Source: Trametes villosa
Lineage: Eukaryota; Basidiomycota; Agaricomycetes; Polyporales; Polyporaceae
DNA: 64,000 nt
Reading direction: 5' to 3'
Assembly: GCA_002964805.2 (NCBI GenBank)
Contig: PUDQ02000033.1
Span: 1,302,001 to 1,366,000 of the forward strand
In this document: piece by piece, positions 33,646-45,536 of the stretch
How the letters are laid out: each line of letters starts with the position of its first letter
Numbering within the stretch: the stretch's first letter is position 1
The notes under the pieces: generated by a model
What the model saw: the letters and a program-made list of their open reading frames with translations, nothing else
Databases searched by the model: none
What the model was told of the DNA's origin: nothing
Position numbers and translations under genes: made by a program

Positions 33646-33942
33646 AGATGTTTTCTACTCGCATTGTATTGTATCGTGCACTATCGACGTCGCTTTGGAC
33701 ATTCGGACGAGTTAGCTTTGAGAACAGCATTAATCCCCGACGGAAGTATACGTGTACCTGTACGAAGCAGTCGTGGCTGCTGCCGATCGGTGACGTTGTT
33801 TGGCAAGAGCTTGTGAAATAAACAGCCGCCTTCCAAAAGCGGAAGTGAAGTGGCTGCAAGCGTTAGCGACACGTCTCGCATACGTGCGCGACTCCGGCCT
33901 CCCTTCCCCACACTCTTACCACCCAACTACTCGCTGGCCGAC

Positions 33943-36900
33943 ATGGACTCATCAAGCCCTGGTAGCTCGGCGGCGGCCTTCTCGGTCTCTGCCAAACATA
34001 TCCTGCTCTCTGAGATCCTCTCGGTCACGTCTGTGATGCGCAAGAACTCTAGATGGGCCCTCTCGACGCCCTCGGTTACCTCACGCGACTCTACCCTGGC
34101 TAGCAGTCTGGGACTTAGGGTAAACAAAACGGCTATCCATGCCTACGCGTCAGGGCGTGGCAGCACGGGGCAGGAGCTTATGGCGGGCTTCCAGGATCTC
34201 AAGCACCTTGTCAAGGACGTCGAAGGTACGCGCCGGCCTGATAGCTAGTAGCAGCTGTTCACAGTGGATATTGTTCAGACATACATTCGCTGCCACTCAG
34301 CGCTCTCCTCTCTCCGTTCCTAGCTATCATTCGGTCGCCTCTGTCTACCGGACCCATTACCTCTGCGGCTCTCACCGCCCTGCATAACTTCTTCCTGTGC
34401 GGACTTGTGCAACCTGAGTCTACGTCACTACAAAGCACTCTGGCGGAACTGAGCAGCGCCCTGTCGAGTTGCAAGTTTGAAGCTAGCGACTCTTCCGGCG
34501 ATGAAGTCACTCTGCTCAAGATCATGACCGTGATCCAGGATGCTATGTGCGGTAGTGTGGGCGAGAAGCTGGGAGACATCGAGGTCTGCGAGATGCTGGA
34601 GACTGTTCTTACGACGTCATGTCAGATGCGCCTCAGTGGTAGGTCTAGCATAGCCCTAACCGGAGTCGCAACCATTGACTCGCGCCCGCAGAGGTGCTCC
34701 GGCGATCCGCGGAAAGCAGTCTACACCATCTGGTAAGGACTGTCTTCAAGCGTCTGTATGACCTCGACCCCGAAGTGGAGGAACGGAAACTTGCCGACAA
34801 CGACGTGGAAACGGGCGAGATGAAGATGAACGTCTCTGCCTCTGGTCCGCTGCCTGACGATTCTGCGGAAACCGAAGGTCACACCGCCGAGGACGAAAGT
34901 CAGTCGGCGGAGGTCGCCACTACGCTGGTTGAAGAACAACCTCCAGAGACACCGAGCGGCCCGCGACCTTCATGTATGTCGTCGATGCTCACTTATGTAT
35001 GCGGATTGTACTCATGATCCTTCATACAGATGGTCTACCGTCGGTTCTCGAATTGTTGCGTGTCCTCATCAACATACTCGATCCCAATGACCAGGCGCAT
35101 ACAGACTCCACGCGTCTTACCGCCTTGCGGACCCTCAACGTCGCCATCGAGGTCGCAGGCACGCGTATATGCGCATACCCCTCCCTCTCTGCCCTCGTCC
35201 TCGACCATGGCTGCAAGTTCCTCTTCCAGCTTGCTCGGTCAGAACATCCCGTGGTTCTCCAGACTGCTCTGCGAACTATCACGACAATGTTCGAGACCAT
35301 GCGGCCCAAACTGAAGCTGCAGCAGGAGCTCTTCCTCGCGTTCACCATGGACCGCCTCGCGCCTCCCCCTGCACCCTCGAACAAGAACTTGCCGTTGGCT
35401 CAGAAGGCTCTTACTGGGACTCCTCGACCCGGTACACCCTCTACGCCCCATCTCGGACCTCCACCTGCGGAGTTTGACGACGAGAAGGCGCCGTCCACAC
35501 CGCGAGTATTGGTACCGCCGGCCCGAGGGGACACGCGTGAGCTATTGCTTGAGACGCTATGCCAGATCTCTCGGCACCCGAGCTTCATGGTCGACCTGTA
35601 CCTCAATTACGACTGCGACATGAACTGCGAGAACATGTTTGAGCGCTTGGTGGAGTTCTCCGCGAAGGTACTGCGTCCGTACCAGGCTCAGAATACCATG
35701 TTACTTACTATGCCACAGGGAATCTACCCGGTTCCAAGTCTGGGCGGGCACGATTACCACCTCCAGAACTCGCAGTTCCTCTGCCTGGATCTGCTCCTTG
35801 CATTCGTCGGGCGCATGGCTTCGCGGGCTGAAGGTGTCGGTACACCTTTGCTTGGTTCACCTCCCACTTCTGACTAACGCTACCTTAGGCAAGTGAATCG
35901 TGGCCAGAGGTAATCTCCGCATAACAGTGTCGACTGCAGGTGAGAAAGCTCACAACTTACGCAGGGGTACCCGCAAGCCGCGGAGCTGCAGCACACCAAA
36001 TCCAAGAAGAAACTAATCCTGACCGGCGCGGCAAGGTTCAACGCCAAACCGAAGACCGGCTTGGCCTTCTTGGAGGAGAACAAGCTCATCTACAGCGACC
36101 CGAACGAACCGCGGCCTCTTAGCCTCGCGAAGTTCCTCCGGAGCTCTGCTCGTATCGACAAGCGGCTACTTGGGGACTTCATCTCCAGGCCAGAGAACAT
36201 CGAGGTGCTGAAGGCGTTCCTAACTCTCTTCAACTTCAAGGGTGTACGTACTGCCTGCTTGGAAAGACTGCACCGGTTCTGACATCCAGTAGAAACCCGC
36301 CGTAGAGGCCTTGAGGGAGTTGTTGGAGAGCTTCCGTCTACCGGGAGAGTCTCAGCAAATCAACCGGATTACGGAGACCTTCGCTGAGGTGTACATTGCC
36401 ACCGAGCCTGGTTAGTCGAACACCACTATCCGTGTGCTACGCTTGCTCATCATAACATAGCGGACGTCAAGTCGCAGGATGCAGTATATGTGCTGACATA
36501 CTCAATCATCATGCTCAACACGGATCAGCATAGTCCGCAAGTTCGGGTGAGTAGTCAAGCACGCACATGGTGTATGCGCGGTGCTCACCAGGAGTCAGAA
36601 ACGCATGACTTTGGAGGACTATATGCGCAACCTGAAGGGCGTGAACGATGGCACGGACTTCTCTACGGAGTACTTGGTGCGCCGAAACCTGAAGGTCTTG
36701 TCCTGTGCATTTCCTTACCACCGTCACAGCAAAACATCTACGAGTCGATCCGGAAACAAGAGATCGTAATGCCCGAGGAGCATACGGGGCAGCTCGGTTT
36801 CGAGTACGCCTGGAAGGAGCTGTTAGCCCGTACGCGGCAAGCTGGTACGTATTCTCCAAACAATCTCCCGGCGAGCATCACCATGACCGTGTGCGCCCTC

Positions 36901-39446
36901 AGGCGATTTCCTCATGTGCAACACGTCTCTGTTCGACGAGGACATGTTTAAGGCTGTCTGGCGCACGGTCGTATCCGCCATCGCCTATGCGTTCATCACG
37001 TTTGACGACGACTACATCATCGAACGGGCCATCACTGGGTTCCGGCAATGTGCTACCTTGGCGCGGCACTTCGACATGCCAGACGTCTTCGACTTCGTTG
37101 TAGTTTCCCTGTCCCAAGCGACGTCTCTGTTATCTGATGCTCAGCCGGCTCAAGTACCGAACTATCCTGTGGTTGACGTCGATGGGCAGCCTGTTACCGT
37201 GTCGTCCCTGTCCGTCAAGTTCGGGACCAACTTCAAGGGCCAGCTCGCTGCCGTTGTGCTGTTCAACATCGTCAATGGCAACGCGAACGCACTGCGGGAA
37301 GGATGGACACAAGTGCGTTGGCAGTATCAGCTCCTATCATGCGGACGGCTACTAACGTGTGATAGATTTTCGAGATGTTCCAAACTCTCTTCCTGCACTC
37401 CCTGCTGCCTTCGCGTATGCTCCAGATGGAAGACTTCCTGGGCGGCACTTCCACCATCCCTTTGCGCCGTAGCCAGCCCACTCGATCACAACCAAGATCC
37501 GACGGTCTTCTGTCTGCGCTGTCCTCCTACCTGATGACCCCCTACGCAACCAGCACCGACGCGCTAGTGCCGGACGCGACCGATGCTGACGTCGAGAACA
37601 CGCTCTGCACGATCGACTGTATCTCGACATGCCGATTGGACGAGCTATATTCCCAGATCATGTATGTTCCTCTCGATAATCTTCACGTATATAGCTGACG
37701 ACTTCGCATAGGCAACTCGAGCCTGAGGCTTTGGTCGCGGCGGTCCGCGCGTTGGAGGCTCTCGCCCACGAGCGCACTGTCGCAAGGCTAAAGCTGGAGT
37801 CGGACGATGTCTCGACAACCACTGGCGGAGCGCCTTCTTCACCATATACCCTTCCGTATGACCCAGCGTCCGTGTTCTTGCTGGAGACTATGGTCAGCAT
37901 TGCCCGTCAGACTCCCCAGTACATTGAAGACGTTTGGTGAGTGTTTCACTTACTAGGCTGTTGCGCATTGACTGATAAAATGCCCGTAGGCCCATCGTCT
38001 TCGAGCATCTCTCCGCTCTTCTGTCGACCCCGGCGCAGTACAGCATCCTCTTGATTGAGCGTGCAGTTGTTGCGCTGCTGAGGTTATGCTTGATTCTTGC
38101 AGGACGTGTGAGTGCGATCCCGGCCCTTATGTATATTCCTTTTGCTGACAGTGACGCAGCACACACTGCGAGATCAAATCTACTTGTCGTTCGACCTCCT
38201 CGCACGGCTACCCCCTGCAGTCGCCAGCCTAGTAGCAGAACAGGTGGTTGCAGGGTTGACCTTGATCCTGCAGCAACACCGAGACATTGTCCGGTCGCAA
38301 ACGGAGTGGAACGTGGTGTTTGCGCTCCTGCGCTCGACCATCTCTCATCCCGAAGCCGCAAGGCAGTCGTTCGACATTCTATCAAGTATCGCGACCGACA
38401 CTACCCAGCAGCTTGTCACTCCCGACAACTTCACGGGCCTGGTCAATGCGTTGGACGAGTTCGCGACTGTCGCAGGTATTGCGGTAGACGCACAGCAACA
38501 GGGTCGGCGCACTCAGTCTCTGACTGCTGCGAAGTGAGCTACTCTCTTCATCATAAGTACTTTGTCACGCCATCTCACAACATGTCAGCTCCCCCATCGT
38601 GGAGCGGGGCCGGAAGGCGATAGACATGGTCGCGGATCTGAAGAAGTTCTGGGCGCATTTCGCGGAGACTGCTGGCTTGAACAAGAACCACAGTAAGTGC
38701 ACTCCGCTCCAGACGGATTCGCGGCGACTGATCCCGTACAGTCTGGCGACAGTTCGGTCTTCCTCTCTTGACATCCCTCGCGCGCCAGTCATCCAACACG
38801 TCCCGGGAGATCCGGCACGCGGCTCTCGTGCACCTCCAGCGCATCCTCCTCGGACCCCACCTTCCGATAGACGAGTCGAATCACAACCAGATCGAGGACA
38901 TCTTCAACCGCGTCCTCTTCCCGCTCCTGGATGAGCTGCTGAAGCCCCAGACGCTGATGCGCGACCCTATGGGTCTACCGGAGACACGCTTGCGTTCCTC
39001 TGCGCTATTGTGCAAGGCGTTCATGCAGTTCGAGGCGCGCGAGAGCCAGACGGCGGACATCCGGGTGTTGTGGATCCAGGTGCTCGACCTGCTCGATAGG
39101 TTGATGCACGTCGATCGCCGCGACCAGCTAGTACGTTCTACGATCGACGCCGCCTCCGTTCAGGTACTGACTCTTCCCCCTCTAGTACGAAGCTGTGCCG
39201 GAATCCTTGAAGAACGTCCTGCTGGTGATGAATGCCACGGGGCTGCTCGTACCGCCAACGTCACCCGAGGACACGCGCAACGAGCGCCAGGTATCCGTGT
39301 GGGCAGCGACGCACGAGAGGATCGAGCGGTTCCTGCCCGGCTTCCTGGACGAGATCATCCCCACACCCCCGCCCCAGCCCGCCGCGCCGCCCGCGTCCGC
39401 GTCCGAGCCCACTCCTGCTCCCGCCCCCGCCCCCGCTCAATCATAG
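33943..39446 (+). CDS. GEA2: Golgi Arf guanine nucleotide exchange factor, GBF1/Gea type
   Basis: Large Sec7 protein that activates Arf1 on early Golgi membranes for COPI. Roughly twenty short introns. In order: DCB region ([19 protein letters not shown]), HUS domain with the HUS box NYDCD (about 35606-35620), Sec7 domain (about 36000-36870) starting [21 protein letters not shown], with the catalytic glutamate in FRLPGESQQ (about 36345) and [14 protein letters not shown], then HDS domains ([17 protein letters not shown] and others). The four residues that decide brefeldin A sensitivity in ARNO numbering are Y190, S191, D198 and M208 here, the sensitive set. The tail after the last helices is Pro/Ala-rich ([10 protein letters not shown]). 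The ATG at 33943 starts the DCB region. GEA1 versus GEA2 orthology cannot be separated. Confidence 0.92.
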
Positions 39447-39847
39447 TGTAGTTGTTGTCGCAAGTTCGTATTTATGCTTTATCGTCTCCCGGAATTACAT
39501 GCAAGTTCGTGATCGTGACGTAGTACCGCCCTTCGTGAGAGGAGGAAGTAAATAGCTTGAGCAGCAGAGCGAGGAAGAGACCGGTCCTGGAGGAGGTGGA
39601 ACAACAGGGCGTGATAGTATTATGCGGGACATCATTAGCGCGCTAGAGTGCAGGAACCAAAGCCAGCGCGAGCATTAAGGGTATGGGCCGGAACGGGTAC
39701 GTAGTAATAGTGGGTGGAAAGGTGAGAAGAAGAGGAAAAGGAGAGCGGGCACCTGTGCACATAACTCATTCATAACACATCGATAGACGATCCCAGTTTT
39801 ACATTCCATCCTCGCGTCCCCGTAGTGTGGTGCGGCGTGCGCGCCGG
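39447..39847. other. Convergent 3' flanks
   Basis: 401 nt between the GEA stop and the stop of the minus-strand SDR gene. A purine-rich stretch lies at about 39535-39600 and 39700-39750. No gene recognised. Confidence 0.5.
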
Positions 39848-41672
39848 TCAAGGGTCGTTGTTCGGCCAGCTGTGCTCGGCCTTGAGCTTCTCGACCATGT
39901 CGCCGATGGACTCGTGGTTGAAGTGTGGCCGCTTGAGCTGGTAGCCGACGACGTTCTTCAGCTTGTCCGCGCTGAACGCGACCACCCGTTTCCGCATGTG
40001 GTACACGTCCATGTAGGATGAGAACTGCGTGTTCGGGATCGGCGGGTTCGAGGTCGTGATCATCTTCGTCCATGTCGTTACGTGCACCTCGTTGATGTCT
40101 TCGATTACGTCCTCCAGCCGGAACTGGGGTTGGTCAGCACCGGTCAAGTTGCACACATAATGTGCATTAGACGTACCTTGGCCGCCATGTTCGTTACGAA
40201 GTTGTGGAAGTCGAATGTTGTGCCGAAGTACGACGCGATCGTGTTGCCAAGCTCGACAAGCGAGACCTTCGAATCGTCCTCCTGCAGCCTAGGTCAGCCT
40301 GGAGCGGCTGGTAGTCCACTGTAATACGTACGAGGTTGAAGAGAGGCGCGATGACCTTCTCATTGTGAGGGATCATGCCCTCGACCTCGCTGACCTTGCT
40401 CTTCTCATTCTTGAATGGGATCTCCTCGCCGGCGATCGAGTTCGCTTCTTGCCGCCCAATCTTCGCCATCCACTGCGCGCTTGCCCACATTGCTCCCGCA
40501 ATGTCGTCGACGTGGACCGTGTGTGATGGGTACTTGCCGGGAGAATTTCTGGCATGCGTGTCAGACTCACCGTGACCCAATACTTTTGATGAATGGCACT
40601 TACACTGCCTTCATGGGTTGCTTGAGGTATCCGTAACACGCAGCCACCGCAATGAACGGGATCACCGCTGCTTGGTAGGATGAGCACCCAAGTTCGAACG
40701 GAAGCTCGACTGACATACCGGCGTAGTTCACGTACGGCCCATACGGGATTGCCGTCCGTACTATCACGAGGTTCAGGCTGTCAAGGCGCATGGGTCAGTA
40801 CCCCTGTCGCAGATATAGCAGGTGGATTGCCTACTCGGGAATCGCACCCAGAGCGCGGAGCGTTTCGTGCCACCATGTCCCCATGACACCCTCGGGCTTC
40901 ACCTCCTCCTTCTCATCGTGCGAGCCGCTCTCCTTGCAGTTATAGAACGGGTGTTGTATCCGCACGTACGCCGCGACCTTTCGTCGTGCAGCCTCGAGGC
41001 CGACCAGCCGCGCGACCTTGAATGTGTGTGTGATTTGCACCTGCAGCGAGGCGCACGCTCAGCAGACGCGGTCTGCCCCGCCGGGACAATGCCACACGTA
41101 CCGCTTCTGACCGATCCCACTGAATCTCCCCCGTGAAGTCGAAGACGTAGTCGTAGGGTTCCTGCCCCGCCGGTGGCTCAAAACAAGACGCGACGGTCGC
41201 TGCAATCTAATCAGGGGATGCCCTGCACATGTGAGACACGCGCATGGCAGGTACACACCTGCTACGGTCAAGTTCGCCTGGCGGTACTCGACATTGGGTT
41301 GCTTGAGGACGAGGGGGAAGACTGATCCGAGATATCTGGAGAGGTGTGGCAGCCCGTTTGAGCATCGGTGTCCGAGGGGAGAGCGAGATCGAACCTTACG
41401 TCGTGGGGGGTGCGACGGAGTATTTGTCCACGATCCGCAGGTGCTGCACGGCCGAACAACCGTTGACATCTTCGCGACTAAGGCCATTCGGGAAACACTC
41501 ACCTCCACGAGTCGCTCGCTGCCGTCGGCGGGAACGAGCAAGCCCGCGAGCGTGCGCGAGCAGGTGTTCAGGCCGCCTGGACGGGTGCGCGTCTACGATC
41601 AGCAGGCGGGCGAGGAAGATATGTGCGGTACGGAAGCGCACCGAAGATGATTGCGCTCGGCTTCTTAGACAT
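39848..41672 (-). CDS. SDR-like NAD(P)-binding protein (atypical epimerase/dehydratase family)
   Basis: Predicted Rossmann-fold protein, about 420 aa over roughly nine exons; substrate unknown. The N-terminus MSKKPSAIIFGGLNTCSRTL is a beta-strand plus Gly turn, split by an intron after IIFG; it is not a classical GxxGxxG, hence atypical. Later segments fit extended SDRs: YDYVFDFTGEIQWD, LNLVIVRTAIPYGPYVNY, and TVHVDDIAGAMWASAQWM. The C-terminus has the helical tail usual for fungal relatives (FRLEDVIEDINEVHVTTWTKMI, HPHFNHES-like KRPHFNHESIGDMVEKLKAEHSWP). I find no clear YxxxK in the expected place. Start ATG at 41672 gives the first beta strand. Exact function is not assigned. Confidence 0.72.
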
Positions 41673-42068
41673 CGAAAGCGCAGAGTCTGCAGGACGGGCG
41701 AGTGGTGGAGGATCCGGAGGGAAGTGGGAGTCTGAGAGATCAAGGGCGATTTGGGAGAAGCTAGATGATGTATGGTCGGTCCAAGCGTGTCCTTAGCGAG
41801 CGGGCCTGGTCTGTGGCTATACCAGATCGGGAAAGGCGGCTTCTCTGCTCGCTACGGGCGACGACGAGAACAACGAGAACGGGGGCGAGGGCGAGGGAGA
41901 AGGTGAGGGACAAGAAGGTACAAGGAAGAGTTATGAGTCGGACAATTTACTTGATCAACGCCGCGGGCTCTCGTTCAGCCTCTTTTTGGTAGGCGCCCAT
42001 GCGCATGCAATAAGTATCAGTATAAGTCCTCCTCCGCTATATGCTATTGTACAACAAGCTATGAGATG
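41673..42068. other. Intergenic: SDR gene promoter and HIBADH 3' flank
   Basis: 396 nt. Purine-rich at 41870-41920 on the plus strand. No gene or RNA recognised. Confidence 0.5.
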
Positions 42069-43199
42069 CTAAAGATGTTTGGAAACACGAAGATGTCGGT
42101 ATACGTATGAGAAATCCTTGTTCGCTGCCTCCGGGTCTTCGCTCACTACGTCCGCGTATATCTTCTCCGCTGCATTGCCCAGCGGCAGCGGAATGCCGGT
42201 AGATTCTGCAAGGTCCGTTGCCAGACCCATATCCTGTCCGGCACAAGGTTAATGTGGAACGATCCCAAGGCGAGGAAGCCTACCTTCAGCATCAGGCTGG
42301 TAGCGAAACCGCCCTCGTAGTCGCGCTCGCACGGAGGCGACTTGTCCGGCAAGGCCGAAGGAGCGGGGTTGTTGACAGATGACGCCCAGCAGGCCCCTGT
42401 CGAGCTGTTGATGACACTTGCCAGGACCTTCGGGTTGAGCCCTAGCCGCTGCCCAAGCAGCATCCCCTCGGCCACGACGATCTGCTGGACCCCCAGGATG
42501 AGGTTGTTGCAGATCTTCGCCACGAGCCCCGCGCCGGAGTCCCCGCAGTAGATGACGTTCTTGCCCATGTGTAGCAGGTGAGGGTGCGCGAGCCGGAACG
42601 CGTTCTCGGGTCCGCCCACGAGGAAGCTGAGGGTCGCCGCCTTCGCCCCGGCTACACCGCCCGATACGGGAGCGTCGACTATGGCCGCGCCTGCCCGCTC
42701 GACTTCCCCTGCGACGTCGCGCGCAACCTCGACGTCAAGCGTGGTGGAGTCGATGCATAGCGTAGACTGCGCGACTTCGGGTGGGAGCGACCGCAACGCC
42801 GAGATGATGCCGTCTTCCTCGACATACACGTTGCGCACGTGTGGAGATGACGGAAGCATGGTCACGACCGTCCGCGACGCAAGCAAGGCCCTGCGCAAAG
42901 ATGTCAACCGAGGCTACCTCCGCACGGACGAATGGTAGAACGCACTCGGCAGGGGTCGTCGCGATCTGCACTTGCGCTCCCGGGAAGTTGGTCACGAAGT
43001 TCCTCACAAAACCTTCTGAAGTCGCCTCGCGCGCATCGCAGACCACGAAACGTGCAGAGCCGTTGCTTTCGACTAGAGTGCGCGAGAAGAGGTTGTAGGC
43101 CATCTCGGAACCCATCCGACCAAGCCCGATGAAACTGACACTGTTCTGCCGCTGCGTGACAGAGGCGGCAGCTCGTAGGAGGTGTGAAGTTGGCCGCAT
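42069..43199 (-). CDS. HIBADH: 3-hydroxyisobutyrate dehydrogenase, mitochondrial
   Basis: NAD-dependent enzyme of valine catabolism (3-hydroxyisobutyrate to methylmalonate semialdehyde). Three exons; introns at the TTPAE/ALLASRTVV junction and at the SLMLK/DMGLATD junction, both in frame. The N-terminus MRPTSHLLRAAASVTQRQ is basic without acids, fitting a mitochondrial presequence. Then the NAD site FIGLGRMGSEMAYNL, the substrate motif DAPVSGGVAGAKAATLSFLVGG, and GAGLVAKICNNLILG with the catalytic Lys. A 20-residue Ser/Pro/Cys-containing loop (WASSVNNPAPSALPDKSPPCERDY) matches the family SSGRCWSS..NPVPGV region. Divergent from the cytochrome b561 gene. Confidence 0.93.
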
Positions 43200-43697
43200 A
43201 TCTGCCTTACAAGGGCGAGGATGAAAGCAGCGTTGAGGGTAGATGCTGAAGACGAAGCTCGACGATTGAACGTTGAACGTCGAGGAGGCCCGCCCGCTCA
43301 GGCCCGCTCGTCCCCGCGGGGAAGCTCCCGGGGTCCTGCCAGGGAATCACCAGGGACCTCGAGCAGGACCCCATCAATCCCGCAACGGGCCCAGCGGGCC
43401 GTGTTCCCGCCGGCTACTAGCGGTTACCTGGGGTCTCCTGGGGTGCGCGCAATTGCAAGCAAGCGCGCCGACTCGGACGTGACCTTCACCCGCTCACTCA
43501 GCCGCAGGCCCGTAGTTTCTCACCGGCGATAGACTTCCAGGCACCCATGCGCAGGCTCTGAGGGCGCTACACAGTCTCTCGCAGATGCTGCGGGAACCGC
43601 AATGATATCGTGTCTTGACACGTACGCTTTCGTGGCCTGTATTCATTCCCAGGTCGGCGGTCGCCAATCACATTGCCCCCGTCTCACCTGTGCCATA
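43200..43697. other. Divergent intergenic region, HIBADH / cytochrome b561
   Basis: 498 nt. It contains a GC-rich inverted repeat, GGGGTCCTGC at 43330-43339 and GCAGGACCCC at 43363-43372, with a 23-nt loop. No gene recognised. Confidence 0.5.
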
Positions 43698-44843
43698 ATG
43701 GCGGTTCAGAATCGCTCACCTTCACCTCTCTCTTCCACCGGGAACGGCGCTGAGCAAGACCCACGCACCGAATACGCGACCCCTCTCGCTGAAGACTCGC
43801 TAGGCCGGACGGATATGGGGTACGATGAACAGTTTGTCAAGCCAGAGGGCAGGAGAGGCGATGGGACCGCGCTGCTGGTAGCGGTGGTACGTCTCAGATC
43901 TCGTAGCGTTTCCCCGAGATAAAGCTCACGGAGTTTTGCAGGCCGCTGTAGCAGTGAGTTCTTCAATCGGTGACTAGGAACGTCGTACCTGATCGACTTG
44001 TTCGAAGGTATTCTTGGTATCGACATGGGCGATCACTTTCGCCAACCATCCTACATCTCTTGGGCTGTTCTTCTTCCATCCTATCCTCCAGAGTCTAGCC
44101 ATTGCTGCATTTACCTACGGTAGGCTTTCTATGACATTTCTACCGATCGAAACAACGTGCCAATTCGCATGACCAGGAATCCTGACCTTGCAGCCTACCT
44201 CCCAAGCCAGGACGAAGGCGGCCGGCTTGACTAGGCACCAAGTGGTCATATTGGCCGTCGGTGTCCCCGCGATCACGGTCGGCACGCTTGCCATCTTCTA
44301 CCGCAAGTCGCTCCATGACCACCCCCATTTCACCACATGGCACGGCGTGAGTCACTGCCTAGATCGACGCGCGCCACATTGCGGCCTGTGCTGACGTCGG
44401 GCCGACAGACCATAGGGATAGCGTCCATCGCATGGATGGTCGCGCAGATTGCCCTTGGTGGCGGAAGCGTGTGGTTCGGTGGGCGTCTGTTGGGTGGCCC
44501 TAAGGCGAAACTACTGTGGAAGTACCACCGGTGAGTCATCCAACAGGCCGTAGCATCGGTCGATGACGAGCCTCACACCCTCCCGACGGCGCTCCAGGCT
44601 CTCCGGGTACCTTCTATACCCTTCGTTCCTCTTCGCCGCCTACCTGGGAGGTGCGTGGTCGAGTTGGACCACGGGTAATAGCCCGTACGTGGTCCGATTG
44701 CTCGCATTCACGATCAGCCCCGTGGTGCTCTTCGCGGCGATACTGGCGAGGTTGAGGTACGGTTATTCAACTATTCTGTGGGCGTACGTGATATTAACGT
44801 AGTTGTTCGCCTACACAGGGCTTCGAAGATGAAGTTCTTCTAA
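43698..44843 (+). CDS. Cytochrome b561-family membrane protein
   Basis: Predicted six-helix membrane protein that moves electrons across a membrane with two b hemes; relatives reduce ascorbate-derived radicals or ferric iron. After a polar N-terminus of about 60 residues, the helices read VFLVSTWAITFA, LGLFFFHPILQSLAIAAFTYG, HQVVILAVGVPAITVGTLAIFY, IGIASIAWMVAQIALGGGSVW, LSGYLLYPSFLFAAYLGGAW and LLAFTISPVVLFAAILARL. Candidate heme histidines are in FFFHP, TRHQV, TTWHG and KYHRLSG. The exon join after ALLVAV is uncertain: either a 12-nt exon (AAVA) lies between two introns or one 120-nt intron is removed; both keep frame. Last exon encodes ASKMKFF. No DOMON domain or signal peptide. Confidence 0.8.
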
Positions 44844-45536
44844 GCATATAGGATGCATCCGAGGATTGTAATCGCCTAGCATGGACGTCATTATATATTG
44901 TGGGTTCTTTCGTGTCATTTATGCGATCGCCGCATCGCGCGCGCCTACGCTGCTGCGTGCCATATTGGCCAAACCACACGTTTCTCGCATCCTCGTTCAT
45001 GCTGTGTGACAGGAGGCCAGACTGCGGCCTGGATCAAAGACACGCATGAACGCACCCAACGTTTACGCATCACGTGGACCATGCCGACCAATCGCGCCGA
45101 GGCGCCTATGGGCGGACGCCCGTACGGGGCCACAACAGGTTCGTACCTTGCTTTGTAAGGTTCTCGCGCAAGCCAGGGTGGGAATGGGACCGTCTTGCGT
45201 TGCGCTGGAGCCCGGCGGGCCTGCCACAAAAGTCTACGTTGGTCAGCGACTCGGGGCGCGTCTCGAGTCACAGACCCGGGCGCCATCTCCCATTACGTCC
45301 AAGCGCGTTCTTTCTTCGAAGTCCGCCACGACCCCGCGCCCAGGGAACCGCGCACAGTCCAGATAGCGTCCCATCACCAGATGCGGGGCATATATAGCTG
45401 CACAGCGGCAATCCGGGCAAGGTGTCCATCAGTCCCTGCGCCCTTGTCTCCGTGCGTCCGAGCTTAAAGGCCTGCTTCTCAGGAGCCTGATGTGCTAGGT
45501 GGTTCGCTCGAGTCACCGCCTTCTCCCTATTCCACC
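44844..45536. other. Intergenic region upstream of the arrestin gene
   Basis: 693 nt. Contains the TATA box at 45391. Several overlapping Arg/Pro-rich open frames (45046-45397) look like GC-rich noise. No RNA gene recognised. Confidence 0.5.
45391..45396 (+). promoter_or_regulatory. TATA box of the arrestin gene
   Basis: TATATA in GGGGCATATATAGCTG lies 146 nt upstream of the ATG at 45537. Confidence 0.5.
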
